A DNA stretch of 64,000 bases from an uncultured Burkholderiales bacterium (GTDB lineage: Bacteria; Pseudomonadota; Gammaproteobacteria; Burkholderiales; Burkholderiaceae_C), in NCBI GenBank assembly GCA_903838355.1, contig CAILYC010000040.1, positions 62,001-126,000 on the forward strand. The letters run 5' to 3'. Made by a program: the position numbers and the translations under genes. Position 1 is the first letter of the stretch. The number at the start of each line of letters is the position of its first letter. Positions 17,157 to 25,038 of this stretch are shown here, in pieces. The notes beneath the pieces were generated by a model. The model was not told the DNA's origin and ran no database searches. It was given only the letters and a program-made list of their open reading frames with translations.

Positions 17157-17900
17157 TCAACGCGCACGCACTTGACGAACGACCAAACTGGTGATGAACA
17201 AATAAAAAGCCGCGGTAGAGACAAAATAAACAATGTCTCGGGTATCAAGGACGCCACGCTGAAAGCTATCGAAATGCGACAAGTAAGAGAAGTTGGCGAC
17301 TTTCTCGATGCTCTCAGGGGTGAGCCAGCGGCTGAGCAAATTGGTGATTGGCGCAAAGCCCAACAGTGTGGTGACCAAGCACAGCATCACGGAAAAAATA
17401 AAGGCAATGACCTGGTTGCGCGTCATCGATGAGGCCATGCATGACACCGCCAGGTAAGTTCCCGCCAACAAAAAGCAGCCGACATAACCCGAGAAGATCA
17501 CGCCATTGTCAGGTGACCCCAGCCAATTGACCGTCAAGATCATGGGGAAACTGAGCACGATGGCGACCATCAAAAAAATCCATGACGCCAAAAATTTGCC
17601 GATGATGGCTTGCCAGACAGTGACCGGCAAGGTGAGGAGCAACTCGATGGTCCCCAAGCGACGCTCTTCAGACCACAGTCGCATGCCCACTGCTGGCACC
17701 AAAAAGATCAAGAGCCAAGGCATCCAATTGAAAAACGAAGACAAAGAGGCCTCGTTCATGTTGAAAAACCCCCCGAGCGTAAAGGTGAAGATGCCCGAGA
17801 GGATCAAAAAAGCAATCAAGAACACAAAGGCCAAGGGTGATCCCAAATAAACCTTGAGCTCGCGCTTGGTGATGGCCAGGGTGGTGCTAAGGTAACTCAT
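17157..17900 (-). CDS. ABC transporter permease (GldF/ABC-2 type)
   Basis: 247 aa membrane protein with about six helices, starting with the TLAITKRELKVYLGSPLAFVFL segment typical of GldF-like and NosY-like ABC-2 permeases. The conserved MRLWSEERRLGTIELLLTLPVT stretch, which contacts the ATPase, is present. Its start overlaps the end of the ATPase gene by 4 bp and the GldG-like gene follows 9 bp after its stop, so the three form a tight operon for one exporter. Confidence 0.92.
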   Translation of the reverse strand: MSYLSTTLAITKRELKVYLGSPLAFVFLIAFLILSGIFTFTLGGFFNMNEASLSSFFNWMPWLLIFLVPAVGMRLWSEERRLGTIELLLTLPVTVWQAIIGKFLASWIFLMVAIVLSFPMILTVNWLGSPDNGVIFSGYVGCFLLAGTYLAVSCMASSMTRNQVIAFIFSVMLCLVTTLLGFAPITNLLSRWLTPESIEKVANFSYLSHFDSFQRGVLDTRDIVYFVSTAAFYLFITSLVVRQVRAR

Positions 17901-18667
17901 GCGTGGGTCTCCGAATTGAAATGTGAGCTGGGCGCTTGAGTGGGGTGAGCGGTATCGGTCAAGGTGACCAACCTGAAGAAATCATCCATTCGTCCGCTCG
18001 GCACCCTGGCCTTGAACTCCTGGGGGGTGCCGTTGGCCACGATGACGCCTGCATTGATCACGATGGCACGCGAGCAAACCGCCTCCACTTCTTCAAGCAC
18101 GTGGGTGGAAAACACAATCGCTTTGGACCTCCCCATTTCGGTGATCAATTCGCGAATTTCAAACTTTTGATTGGGGTCGAGCCCATCGGTGGGCTCGTCC
18201 AAGACGAGGACCTGCGGATCATGGATCAAGGCCTGGGCCAAGCCCGTTCGCTGGCGAAAGCCCTTGGACAAGGTCTCAATGGCTTGGTGCCAAACACTCT
18301 CCAAATGGCACTGCTCGCACACGCGCTCAAGCGCCTGGCGTTGCGCTGGTCCAGACATGCCCCTGATTTCGGCAATGAATTTCAAAAAGTCACCCACCCT
18401 CATCTCTTCATAAAGAGCGGCCGACTCGGGTAAATAACCGATGGTTTTTTTGGCCTCTATTGCATGGGTCGCCACATCAAAACCACACACCTCCACGTGT
18501 CCGGCACTGGGCTCCAAAAAACCTGTGATGATGCGCATGGTGGTGGATTTACCGGCCCCATTGGGGCCCAGAAAACCCAAGACCTCACCGGGCGCGACCT
18601 CAAACGAGACGTCGCTCAAGACTTGTTTGTTTCCAAACGTTTTGAATAAATTGTCAACTTTGATCAT
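17897..18667 (-). CDS. ABC transporter ATP-binding protein (GldA-like)
   Basis: 256 aa ATPase of an ABC-2 type exporter. Walker A GPNGAGKST is at residues 34-42, the signature LSKGFRQ at 132-138 and Walker B VLVLDEP at 152-157; the D-loop GLDP and switch His (FSTHVLEEVEA) are also present. It is the first gene of the gldA-gldF-gldG-like operon. The upstream region (18668-18959) should hold the promoter, but I see no clear box. Confidence 0.95.
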   Translation of the reverse strand: MIKVDNLFKTFGNKQVLSDVSFEVAPGEVLGFLGPNGAGKSTTMRIITGFLEPSAGHVEVCGFDVATHAIEAKKTIGYLPESAALYEEMRVGDFLKFIAEIRGMSGPAQRQALERVCEQCHLESVWHQAIETLSKGFRQRTGLAQALIHDPQVLVLDEPTDGLDPNQKFEIRELITEMGRSKAIVFSTHVLEEVEAVCSRAIVINAGVIVANGTPQEFKARVPSGRMDDFFRLVTLTDTAHPTQAPSSHFNSETHA

Positions 18668-18959
18668 GGCTATATCCTAAGGCGTTTCTTCTGGGTAGCG
18701 CCCATTGATGAAAAAATCAATTCCGGCATTAAATTGAGGATGAGATGAAAAATTTCAAGAGCCGAGGGTACCCCCCTCAAAAGGCACTACCCCATGCAAC
18801 CAGGGTCAGCACCTTGTTTGCCATCTTGCGCTTAACTTTGAAGCACTTTGAAATCAACATTGTCTTTGTTTTAGATGTGCGCGAATGTTAGCGTATATTC
18901 AGCACGACTGGACTGAAATTCGTCTCAACAATTGTAAACCCCATTCACCAATTGTTTTT
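18668..18959. other. Intergenic region upstream of the ABC exporter operon
   Basis: About 290 bp, AT-richer than the neighbours, between the start of the exporter operon and the end of the lipocalin-like gene. Apart from the inverted repeat at 18927-18956, I see no gene or recognisable RNA. Confidence 0.4.
18927..18956 (+). repeat. Inverted repeat with T-tract (terminator-like)
   Basis: AACAATTG and CAATTGTT are perfect 8-bp arms separated by 14 nt and followed by six or more T on the plus strand. It sits just past the stop of the minus-strand lipocalin-like gene. The stem is AT-rich and the T-tract is on the wrong side for that gene, so termination is uncertain. Confidence 0.35.
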
Positions 18960-19442
18960 TTAAGGCTCCCGAGCCCAAGTCACGATAATTTTAACAACCC
19001 GGCCATCGATATTGGGATGGGGTTGGGGTGGACTCTCCAAATGGAGCAAGTCTCCTTCAAAGCGGTAGGCGCGAATTTGCTCGGTGCCCACCCATGATTG
19101 GTTCCAAGCCGCCTCCACCTTGGTAATGACACGGTGGTCCTCAACTCGGTAGCGTCCGGTATAAGAAATCATGGTTTTCAAGGCCTGAGCGCGCTCGGCG
19201 TCGTTGCTGGGTACCCCCCTGCCCTCGCCGGTGACCAAGGCCAACCAACGCCCAGAAGCCGTGGCAATTTGATAGCCCACCGGGTGGAGCCCTAGCACCG
19301 GCGTTCTCTCATGGGTCAAAGCATCTTCGTAGACCACCGAGACCAATCGCCAATTGCCCACAATCCGAGCCTCATCTTGGGCCTGCGCACTCACGAGCGT
19401 GAGTGTGCAGAGCAAAAAACCCCATCTTATCCATGGCGACAT
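18960..19442 (-). CDS. Lipocalin-like domain protein, exported
   Basis: 160 aa from the ATG at 19442, chosen because a GGAGG ribosome site lies just upstream; an in-frame ATG 24 bases earlier has none. Signal peptide ends at SAQAQ near residue 22. The mature part starts ARIVGNWRLVSVVYED, the typical beginning of the small lipocalin-like family (Lipocalin_5), with later beta-strand motifs YTGRYRVEDHRVITKVEAAWN and YRFEGDLLHLESPP. Such proteins bind small hydrophobic ligands; the ligand is unknown. Its upstream flank is the end of a TnpB-type relic, so its original promoter may have been replaced. Confidence 0.75.
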   Translation of the reverse strand: MSPWIRWGFLLCTLTLVSAQAQDEARIVGNWRLVSVVYEDALTHERTPVLGLHPVGYQIATASGRWLALVTGEGRGVPSNDAERAQALKTMISYTGRYRVEDHRVITKVEAAWNQSWVGTEQIRAYRFEGDLLHLESPPQPHPNIDGRVVKIIVTWAREP

Positions 19443-19460
19443 GACAACCTCCAAATTCAT

Positions 19461-19502
19461 AGACATCCTCCCGGCCCTGAACAGACCGGGATTCCTAAGG
19501 TG
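19461..19502 (-). ncRNA. Omega-RNA/right-end hairpin of an IS200/IS605-type TnpB element
   Basis: On the minus strand the stretch reads GGAATCCCGGTCTGTTCAGG and continues GCCGGGAGGATGTC. This is the familiar guide-RNA scaffold and right end found at the 3' end of tnpB genes: a CCCGG/CCGGG hairpin followed by GGAGGATG. It directly follows the stop of the TnpB fragment, as in intact elements. In a living element the RNA would run into the flank, here the 5' end of the lipocalin-like gene. Since TnpB is destroyed, the RNA is probably a fossil. Confidence 0.7.
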
Positions 19503-19637
19503 CTACGCATGAGAAACCTCATGCACATTGACTTCAGTGGGTTCTTGCTTCACTGAGGCTGGTTTCGTCGTGGTCTTACGACCCCGGCCAGAGCCTTCCT
19601 CTCCACAGGCTAACAAGCGCTGCCCGCGCTATTCATC
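19503..19637 (-). pseudogene. TnpB (IS200/IS605 OrfB) C-terminal relic
   Basis: Minus-strand frame ending with a TAG at 19503-19505. It encodes the stereotyped TnpB tail ACGEEGSGRGRKTTTKPASV, followed by KQEPTEVNVHEVSHA and stop (35 codons back to 19610). Upstream the frame continues as RGQRLL and then meets an in-frame TAG, and the rest of the nuclease (RuvC and zinc-finger parts) is absent; the SDR gene begins within 60 bp. So only the last few percent of the gene remain. No TnpA is present in the window. Confidence 0.75.
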
Positions 19638-19694
19638 CTTCCCCTTAACGGAGAGGATTTCCGCGCACCCTGTTAAAAAAACGCTCTCGCCAAC

Positions 19695-20474
19695 TCAAAG
19701 CAGTCCAGCGTAAGAACCACCATCGAGCTGCAGGTTTTGGCCGGAGATGAATCCAGCCTGCGCTGAGCATAAATAAGCACAGGCATCGGCAAACTCACCC
19801 GGAGTTCCAAACCGTTTGGCCGCCACCGTTTGGACGATCTCGTCGCGTGCGGCCTCGTAGCTGATGTTTTTATTTTTGGCTGTGCGCTTGGCCATGAAAT
19901 CTTGCCTCGGCGTATCAATGCGCTCGGGCAGCAAGTTATTGATGGTCACATTGTCGGCCACGGCCTCATGTGAGACCGATTTAGAAAATGCAGTGAGCCC
20001 CGTGCGTGCTGTTGTCGACAGCGCCATGTGTGGCCGCGGGCTCTTGACCATGGCGGAAGTGATGTTGACGATTCGCCCAAACCGGCGAACGCGCATGCCC
20101 GGCAAAAACCCACGGATGAGCAAAATGGGCGCGAGCATATTGCTCTCCAAGGCCGCGAGCCAAGCTGCATGATCCCAGTCCATGAGCACCCCAGGTGGGG
20201 GGCCGGCATTGTTGTTGACCAAGATGTCCAAAGGCTCACAAACTTGGAACAAGCGAGCACGTCCTTCTTCCTCAGTGATGTCGGCCACCACGGTTTTGAC
20301 ACTCACGCCAGTGCTTTGCAAGATGTGGGCATGGGCCACATCAAGGCGTCCTTGATCGCGACCATTGATGTAGACCAGCGCGCCCTCTCGGGCGAGTGCC
20401 CCCGCGCAGGCCATGCCCAAACCCTGGGAAGAGGCGCACACCAATGCGGTGCGGCCTTTGATTCCTAAATCCAT
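19695..20474 (-). CDS. SDR-family oxidoreductase with altered catalytic Tyr/Lys
   Basis: 259 aa from the ATG at 20474 (AGGAG upstream). Cofactor loop ASSQGLG at residues 14-20 and the NNNAG block at 87-91 fit an SDR of the 3-oxoacyl reductase type. Ser140 is kept, but the catalytic Tyr position (13 residues later) is Ser153 and the Lys position is Arg157 (LSTTARTG), so YxxxK reads SxxxR. A divergent SDR subfamily with such a change exists, so the enzyme may still work on a reactive substrate. It lies 17 bp after the Bug gene and ends the operon that starts with the flavin hydroxylase. Confidence 0.85.
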   Translation of the reverse strand: MDLGIKGRTALVCASSQGLGMACAGALAREGALVYINGRDQGRLDVAHAHILQSTGVSVKTVVADITEEEGRARLFQVCEPLDILVNNNAGPPPGVLMDWDHAAWLAALESNMLAPILLIRGFLPGMRVRRFGRIVNITSAMVKSPRPHMALSTTARTGLTAFSKSVSHEAVADNVTINNLLPERIDTPRQDFMAKRTAKNKNISYEAARDEIVQTVAAKRFGTPGEFADACAYLCSAQAGFISGQNLQLDGGSYAGLL

Positions 20475-20491
20475 AAAAAACTCCTTGGATC

Positions 20492-21484
20492 TTATTTTTG
20501 TGTGACGATTTTGGCCGACTTGATGACGCCAGCCCACTGAACGCTCTCTAAGGCCATCATCTTGGAGAATTCTTGAGAGCCATAGACCACCGGATCAAAA
20601 CTCATCTCGCGCATGCGCTTTTGGTACGCTGCATCTTTGGCCAAAAGGGCCAACTCGTGCTCCCAAAAAGCAATGATCTCGGAAGGGGTTTTGGCGGTAA
20701 AGAATGCGCCATACCAATTCATGATGTCCAAGTTGCTCAGCCCACTCTCGGCCAAAGTGGGCAAGTCTGGGTAGGCATCCAGTCGATTGGCCTCAAGGGT
20801 TGCCAAAGCGCGCAACTTGCCCGCCTTGATGTGCTCCTTGACCGACTCCACCGACTGCACCAAAAATTGCACGTCACCACCCAATAAGCCCATCACCGCT
20901 GGGGCACTGCCCTGATAGGGGATGTGTGTGAGGGTGACGCCTGCTTTGGCGAAGATGATCTCCGAGATCAAATGAAACGCGTGACCCAGACCTGGCGAGC
21001 CGTAAAAATATTTATCAGGATTCTTTTTGACCAACGCAAAAAACTCACCCAAGTTGTTGGCGGGCACTTTTGAATTGACCACAATCACCGCAGGGTTCCT
21101 GCCCATGAGGGAGGCCGGCACCAAGTCCTTGGTGGGGTCGTAGGCCGGCTTGGGATCAAAGTGCTGGGCAATCGTAATGGGTGTGGGCGGCGCAAACAGC
21201 AGGGTGTAGCCGTCTGCAGGTGCTTTGACCACATAGTTGGTGCCAATCTGACCCGAGGCCCCGGGCATGTTTTCAACGACTATTTGTTGGCCCCATTTTT
21301 GGGACAGCATGAGGGCCACCAAACGCCCGACCGTGTCGGGGCCCCCGGTTGCAGGAAAGGGCACGATCATGCGAATATTGCGAGCGGGGTATTTGCTGCT
21401 TTGAGCCCACAGGGGGCTTGTGCTCACGGCACTGGCACCAGCAGCCATTAGCCAGGTTCGGCGGTTGAAAGTTTTCAGTGACAT
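20492..21484 (-). CDS. Bug/TctC-family receptor protein with Tat-like signal
   Basis: 330 aa from the ATG at 21484 (AAGGA upstream). The N-terminus MSLKTFNRRTWLMAAGASAV has a twin-arginine-like signal, unlike the Sec signals of most Bug receptors in the window. The mature part starts YPARNIRMIVPFPATGGPDTVGR and continues with the standard GASGQIGTNYVVKAPADGYTLL block. It is the third gene of the minus-strand operon flavin hydroxylase, DUF3500, Bug, SDR, and likely binds the aromatic or related acid handled by that operon. Confidence 0.9.
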   Translation of the reverse strand: MSLKTFNRRTWLMAAGASAVSTSPLWAQSSKYPARNIRMIVPFPATGGPDTVGRLVALMLSQKWGQQIVVENMPGASGQIGTNYVVKAPADGYTLLFAPPTPITIAQHFDPKPAYDPTKDLVPASLMGRNPAVIVVNSKVPANNLGEFFALVKKNPDKYFYGSPGLGHAFHLISEIIFAKAGVTLTHIPYQGSAPAVMGLLGGDVQFLVQSVESVKEHIKAGKLRALATLEANRLDAYPDLPTLAESGLSNLDIMNWYGAFFTAKTPSEIIAFWEHELALLAKDAAYQKRMREMSFDPVVYGSQEFSKMMALESVQWAGVIKSAKIVTQK

Positions 21485-21540
21485 GGTCAAATCCTTGGTC
21501 AATTGGTGTGAGAAAAAGGTAGCCCCAGGCAAACCCATTG

Positions 21541-23052
21541 TCAGTGGCTTGGTTTTGGGGCAACGGGTTGCGAGGGCTTAGATTCAGGCGCAGCTGGCGA
21601 GTCGTGGGGAGCGAGGCTCTTTGCATGATCGAGGGCATGACCGTGGGCATGACCGTGGGCGTGATCGTGGGCGTGATCGTGCGAATGTTGATGCGAATGA
21701 GCATGGCTGTGGGACTGCTCATGCGAAGCCGAATGCGAATCACTCTGCCTTGGCTCTAAAGGCTGGCGCTGATGGTTCAAATTCAGTCCCGCCACGCCAG
21801 GCTTTAAGGTGGCATCGTGATCGCGCAAATAATGAAGCCGCAGAAGATCCTTGCCGTAATCTCCACCATTGGGCGTTCTCACCAAGGTGTGGATATGAAA
21901 TTTTGCCGGCAAGGCGTTGGTGAGGAACACACCCGAGTGGTGATCAAATTCAGCCATGATCACGGGACTTTGAATGCGATAGTAAAACGTGTCGTTCTCT
22001 TGGGTGCCACCGATCCACGAAAAATAGGTCTCGTGCAAGTGGTCTTGAATTTCTTCGATTCGCGCTTTGTTGGGCCCCTCGGGCAAGGGCTCAATAAAAG
22101 ACTGCACCAAATCCAAGAGTCGACTTTGCTGCGCAGCGTTGAACTCTCGCGCCGCAATCCCCTCGTAGGCAATGATGCGATTGTCTTGCATGGCCCCACC
22201 CAGGTGCAATTGATCGGCTTTGTGGCGACGACCCTCGGGCAAATCGCCACCCACACATGAATGATAAACAATGGCTTTCTCACGCTGAGCAGTACCCAAG
22301 GCCGTGATCAAGGACAAGCCCTTTTGCTCTTCGTCCTCAAACATTTTGAGGCCTGCATGGACGCCTTCATCGATCGAATTGGGCTCAGCACCCATGAACG
22401 TTGGCGAGAGCACCATTTGGTCTTTGATCACCAAACAATTGATCGCCAAGTGGTGGCCACTGATCTGCCACCCCCAAGGCTCGACCAAGGACGGATCCCC
22501 AAACAAGGTGAAGTTGTAACTCCACTCACCCAAAACTCGGGTGTTATGGGTGAGTGTGCCCAAAAAATGATTGATTCGCATGGTGTTGCGGGTTTTCGCA
22601 AACCCCTTGGCGGACAAACTGCATGCCATGAGTTTCAAAATCGATTCGCGCGACCCCTGGGCCAACTCTTCGAGCCTCAATCCGTAGCGATAGATGTACA
22701 TCTCTGTGTTGTTCCAGCGTCGCCACTCCCGTGCGTCAAGCGGCAAGCTCACCCGAAGCCTCTCCTCAGGGCTCAACACCGCGAGCATCCCCAAGGCGGC
22801 TTGGTGCATGTCTTTCACCGGCGCGCGTTGAGACTGGCGCTTAAAGAGATCGGTCAAGATCTGCCCGTTGGTGGTCACACCTAAAAATTCTTGGGCATAC
22901 AGATCATCCCAGGGATCAAAGAGCAAGGCCTTGGGGTAAGGATTGGCCAACCCCGCATCCCCGTGCTGGTAAGCATCACGGCCTTGAAATGCGGCCACCC
23001 GGGGGTAGTCCAGTGTGGGCACAAAGGGGCGAAAATCTTTGGGATCCATCAT
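21541..23052 (-). CDS. DUF3500 protein with histidine-rich C-terminal tail
   Basis: 503 aa. The central region has the DUF3500 blocks WNNTEMYIYRYGLRLEEL, FGDPSLVEPWGWQISGHHLA and SPTFMGAEP. Residues about 440-479 form a repeat of His alternating with Ser, Ala, Asp and Gly (about 18 His), encoded by imperfect 12-bp repeats, which should bind zinc, nickel or copper. There is no signal peptide. The function of DUF3500 is unknown; here it is 4 bp downstream of a flavin-dependent aromatic hydroxylase and 56 bp upstream of a Bug receptor, so a role in an aromatic or natural-product degradation step is inferred. The tail is absent from the core family pattern and may be a local addition. Confidence 0.82.
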   Translation of the reverse strand: MMDPKDFRPFVPTLDYPRVAAFQGRDAYQHGDAGLANPYPKALLFDPWDDLYAQEFLGVTTNGQILTDLFKRQSQRAPVKDMHQAALGMLAVLSPEERLRVSLPLDAREWRRWNNTEMYIYRYGLRLEELAQGSRESILKLMACSLSAKGFAKTRNTMRINHFLGTLTHNTRVLGEWSYNFTLFGDPSLVEPWGWQISGHHLAINCLVIKDQMVLSPTFMGAEPNSIDEGVHAGLKMFEDEEQKGLSLITALGTAQREKAIVYHSCVGGDLPEGRRHKADQLHLGGAMQDNRIIAYEGIAAREFNAAQQSRLLDLVQSFIEPLPEGPNKARIEEIQDHLHETYFSWIGGTQENDTFYYRIQSPVIMAEFDHHSGVFLTNALPAKFHIHTLVRTPNGGDYGKDLLRLHYLRDHDATLKPGVAGLNLNHQRQPLEPRQSDSHSASHEQSHSHAHSHQHSHDHAHDHAHGHAHGHALDHAKSLAPHDSPAAPESKPSQPVAPKPSH

Positions 23053-23056
23053 GGTG

Positions 23057-24832
23057 TCAAGCCGTTTGGATGAGGTTTTGATAATGGCTGGCCCTTGGGT
23101 CCATCATGGCGACAGAGGCTTGGGGCTCAAGCGGCAACTCGCCGCGCACGCGCGACCAAAGTGCACGGGCCTGCGCCACTTGGCCAACGTCTTGGGGCTC
23201 TCCATGCCAAGCCACATGCTGATCAGGTCGAATGAGCACCAAGGTCGAGGTGTAAGCGCCCTTCATCAACACCAGGGCGCTTTGCTCACACGGCTCAGGG
23301 ACCCAGTCTTGCCATTGAAGGGTGCACAACGGCAACCCCAAGCGTTTGGCCTCCTCTTGCAAAGCCAGCGCGGCCTGCGCTGGCCCCAGATTGATCAAGG
23401 TAAAGCCAAGTCCAAAGTGATCAAAGCACGACACCCCAGGTGACAACCAGACATGGGGGGCCCTGGCTCCCGAGCGCAATACGTCAGACAAAACATCCCA
23501 AGAGTCGATTGGGGCAGGCCCAGGGTCTCTCACCACAATATTGGACAACTCATAGCGCTCCCCCAACTGCAAACCCACGGTGAGGTACTGGGCCGCATCC
23601 TCTCTCAAAATCTGCGCACCCAAACGGGCCCTCGACTCCATGGCAGCAGGGGTATGGTCCTCAAAATCGCGTGGAACTTGCCAGCCATCCATGACCGCTG
23701 CACATTGAACGCCAAAAACCGCATTGCGCTGTCCTATGGGACGGCGCTCAAGCTCAAAGCTCTCGAGTAGCGCCGCACCCGCCCAGCCTTTGAGCACCGC
23801 CTCCAACTTCCAGCACAAATTCATCACATCCCCAATGCCCGTGTTCATGCCCATGCCACCCAGTGGTGTGAACAAGTGGGCGGCGTCTCCGACCAAAAAA
23901 GCGTGGCCCTTTTGATAGCGATCGGCCACCAGCGCCAAGCCACCTCGCCAAGGCCCGCCCGAGATGATTTCAAAATCCAAATCGTGGTGATCCAAAGCGA
24001 CTTCATTGCTCGAGAGCAAGGATCTCACGACTGCTTGCGCGTCCAAGGTCTGCCAATCCACCCCAGGGGGCACTTGGTAGTGAACGACCCATCGCTCTTG
24101 CCCGTCTTGGGCAAACATCAAGCCCCGCATATCGGGGTTGATGATCCAATTGGAATGGGCGGGCGGGCGCGCACTTCTGGCTTGCAAATGGGGTGCACGG
24201 ATGTAGTACGACAACATGGTGCCCCCCATGAAGGATCTCTCCAGGCTGCCGTCCTCGCCCTGCAGTTGTGCACCAATGGTTTTTCTCACCAAACTGTTGG
24301 CACCGTCAGCGCCAATTAAAAATCGCGCTCGAACTGTGTAGGTTTGCCCCTCAGGGTTTTGAAGAATTGCCTCTATTGGGTACTCGAGACCCATGCCGTG
24401 GTCGAGAAAACTGAGCAAACGGTGACCAAAACGGATACCCGAACCGGTCAGCGCTTGGGCATGGTGGCAGAGCTCACGCTCCAAGGTGATTTGTGAGATA
24501 AAGTTGGGCAGCTCAGGGGTGGGCCAATTCGAGGCGGGCCTGGGCATTCGGGCAAACTCTTCGCCACAAAACCTCGTTACATAAGCCGAGGCTCTTTGAA
24601 CATGGGCGGGCAAGCCCGCTTGGCGCAAAGACAAATGGATGGCATGTCGCCGGAAATACTCCATCGAGCGCGAGTTCGTCGAGTTGCATTTGGGGTGCTG
24701 GGCCGTGGTGGGCTGATCCGTCACCACAAGGGTGGCCACGTTTCTGGCTCCCAATTCAATGGCTGCACTCAGGCCCACTGGACCCGCGCCCACGATCAAG
24801 ACGTTGGTTGTTATTTCTTGCAATGTGCTCAT
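23057..24832 (-). CDS. FAD-dependent aromatic monooxygenase (PheA/TfdB-like)
   Basis: 591 aa from the ATG at 24832 (GGGTGA upstream; an earlier in-frame start at 24874 is poorer). Residues 11-22 hold the FAD motif LIVGAGPVGLS, and VGDAAHLFTPLGGMGMNTGIGD (about residue 305) is the second FAD/substrate block of class A flavoprotein hydroxylases. The length and the thioredoxin-like C-terminal domain (about 420-590) match the phenol 2-monooxygenase/2,4-dichlorophenol hydroxylase group. It would hydroxylate an aromatic substrate using NAD(P)H and oxygen. It leads a four-gene operon and is divergent from a Rieske oxygenase gene, with about 206 bp between. Confidence 0.88.
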   Translation of the reverse strand: MSTLQEITTNVLIVGAGPVGLSAAIELGARNVATLVVTDQPTTAQHPKCNSTNSRSMEYFRRHAIHLSLRQAGLPAHVQRASAYVTRFCGEEFARMPRPASNWPTPELPNFISQITLERELCHHAQALTGSGIRFGHRLLSFLDHGMGLEYPIEAILQNPEGQTYTVRARFLIGADGANSLVRKTIGAQLQGEDGSLERSFMGGTMLSYYIRAPHLQARSARPPAHSNWIINPDMRGLMFAQDGQERWVVHYQVPPGVDWQTLDAQAVVRSLLSSNEVALDHHDLDFEIISGGPWRGGLALVADRYQKGHAFLVGDAAHLFTPLGGMGMNTGIGDVMNLCWKLEAVLKGWAGAALLESFELERRPIGQRNAVFGVQCAAVMDGWQVPRDFEDHTPAAMESRARLGAQILREDAAQYLTVGLQLGERYELSNIVVRDPGPAPIDSWDVLSDVLRSGARAPHVWLSPGVSCFDHFGLGFTLINLGPAQAALALQEEAKRLGLPLCTLQWQDWVPEPCEQSALVLMKGAYTSTLVLIRPDQHVAWHGEPQDVGQVAQARALWSRVRGELPLEPQASVAMMDPRASHYQNLIQTA

Positions 24833-25038
24833 CAAATCACCCAAAGACCCGCGGTTTGAATTCAAAGGATGCACTCTAGCCGATCGATCTCCAACGGTCT
24901 AGAGGAAAAACCCCTCACATCCCCCCGAGCGCGATGCCCTTGAACACCCAAGGCATTGGGTCAGATGCGAATCAAATTCAGGATAAGTTCTTTTACAATA
25001 GGACAATCCCTTGCTTGATCCACAGGAAACCCGACGAT

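Noticed and set aside
19528-19713. Small plus-strand open frame in the TnpB relic region
   Set aside because: The opposite strand explains the sequence as the TnpB tail and omega-RNA end; the plus frame has no start signal.
21640-21700. Regular GTGGGCATGACC-like repeats resembling a CRISPR or iteron array
   Set aside because: They are in frame within the DUF3500 gene and encode the His-rich tail; unit length is about 12 bp without spacers.
24938-24953. CCTTG-N6-CAAGG dyad as an operator between the flavin hydroxylase and Rieske genes
   Set aside because: Arms are only 5 bp and there is no second copy or known consensus; too weak to list as a site.
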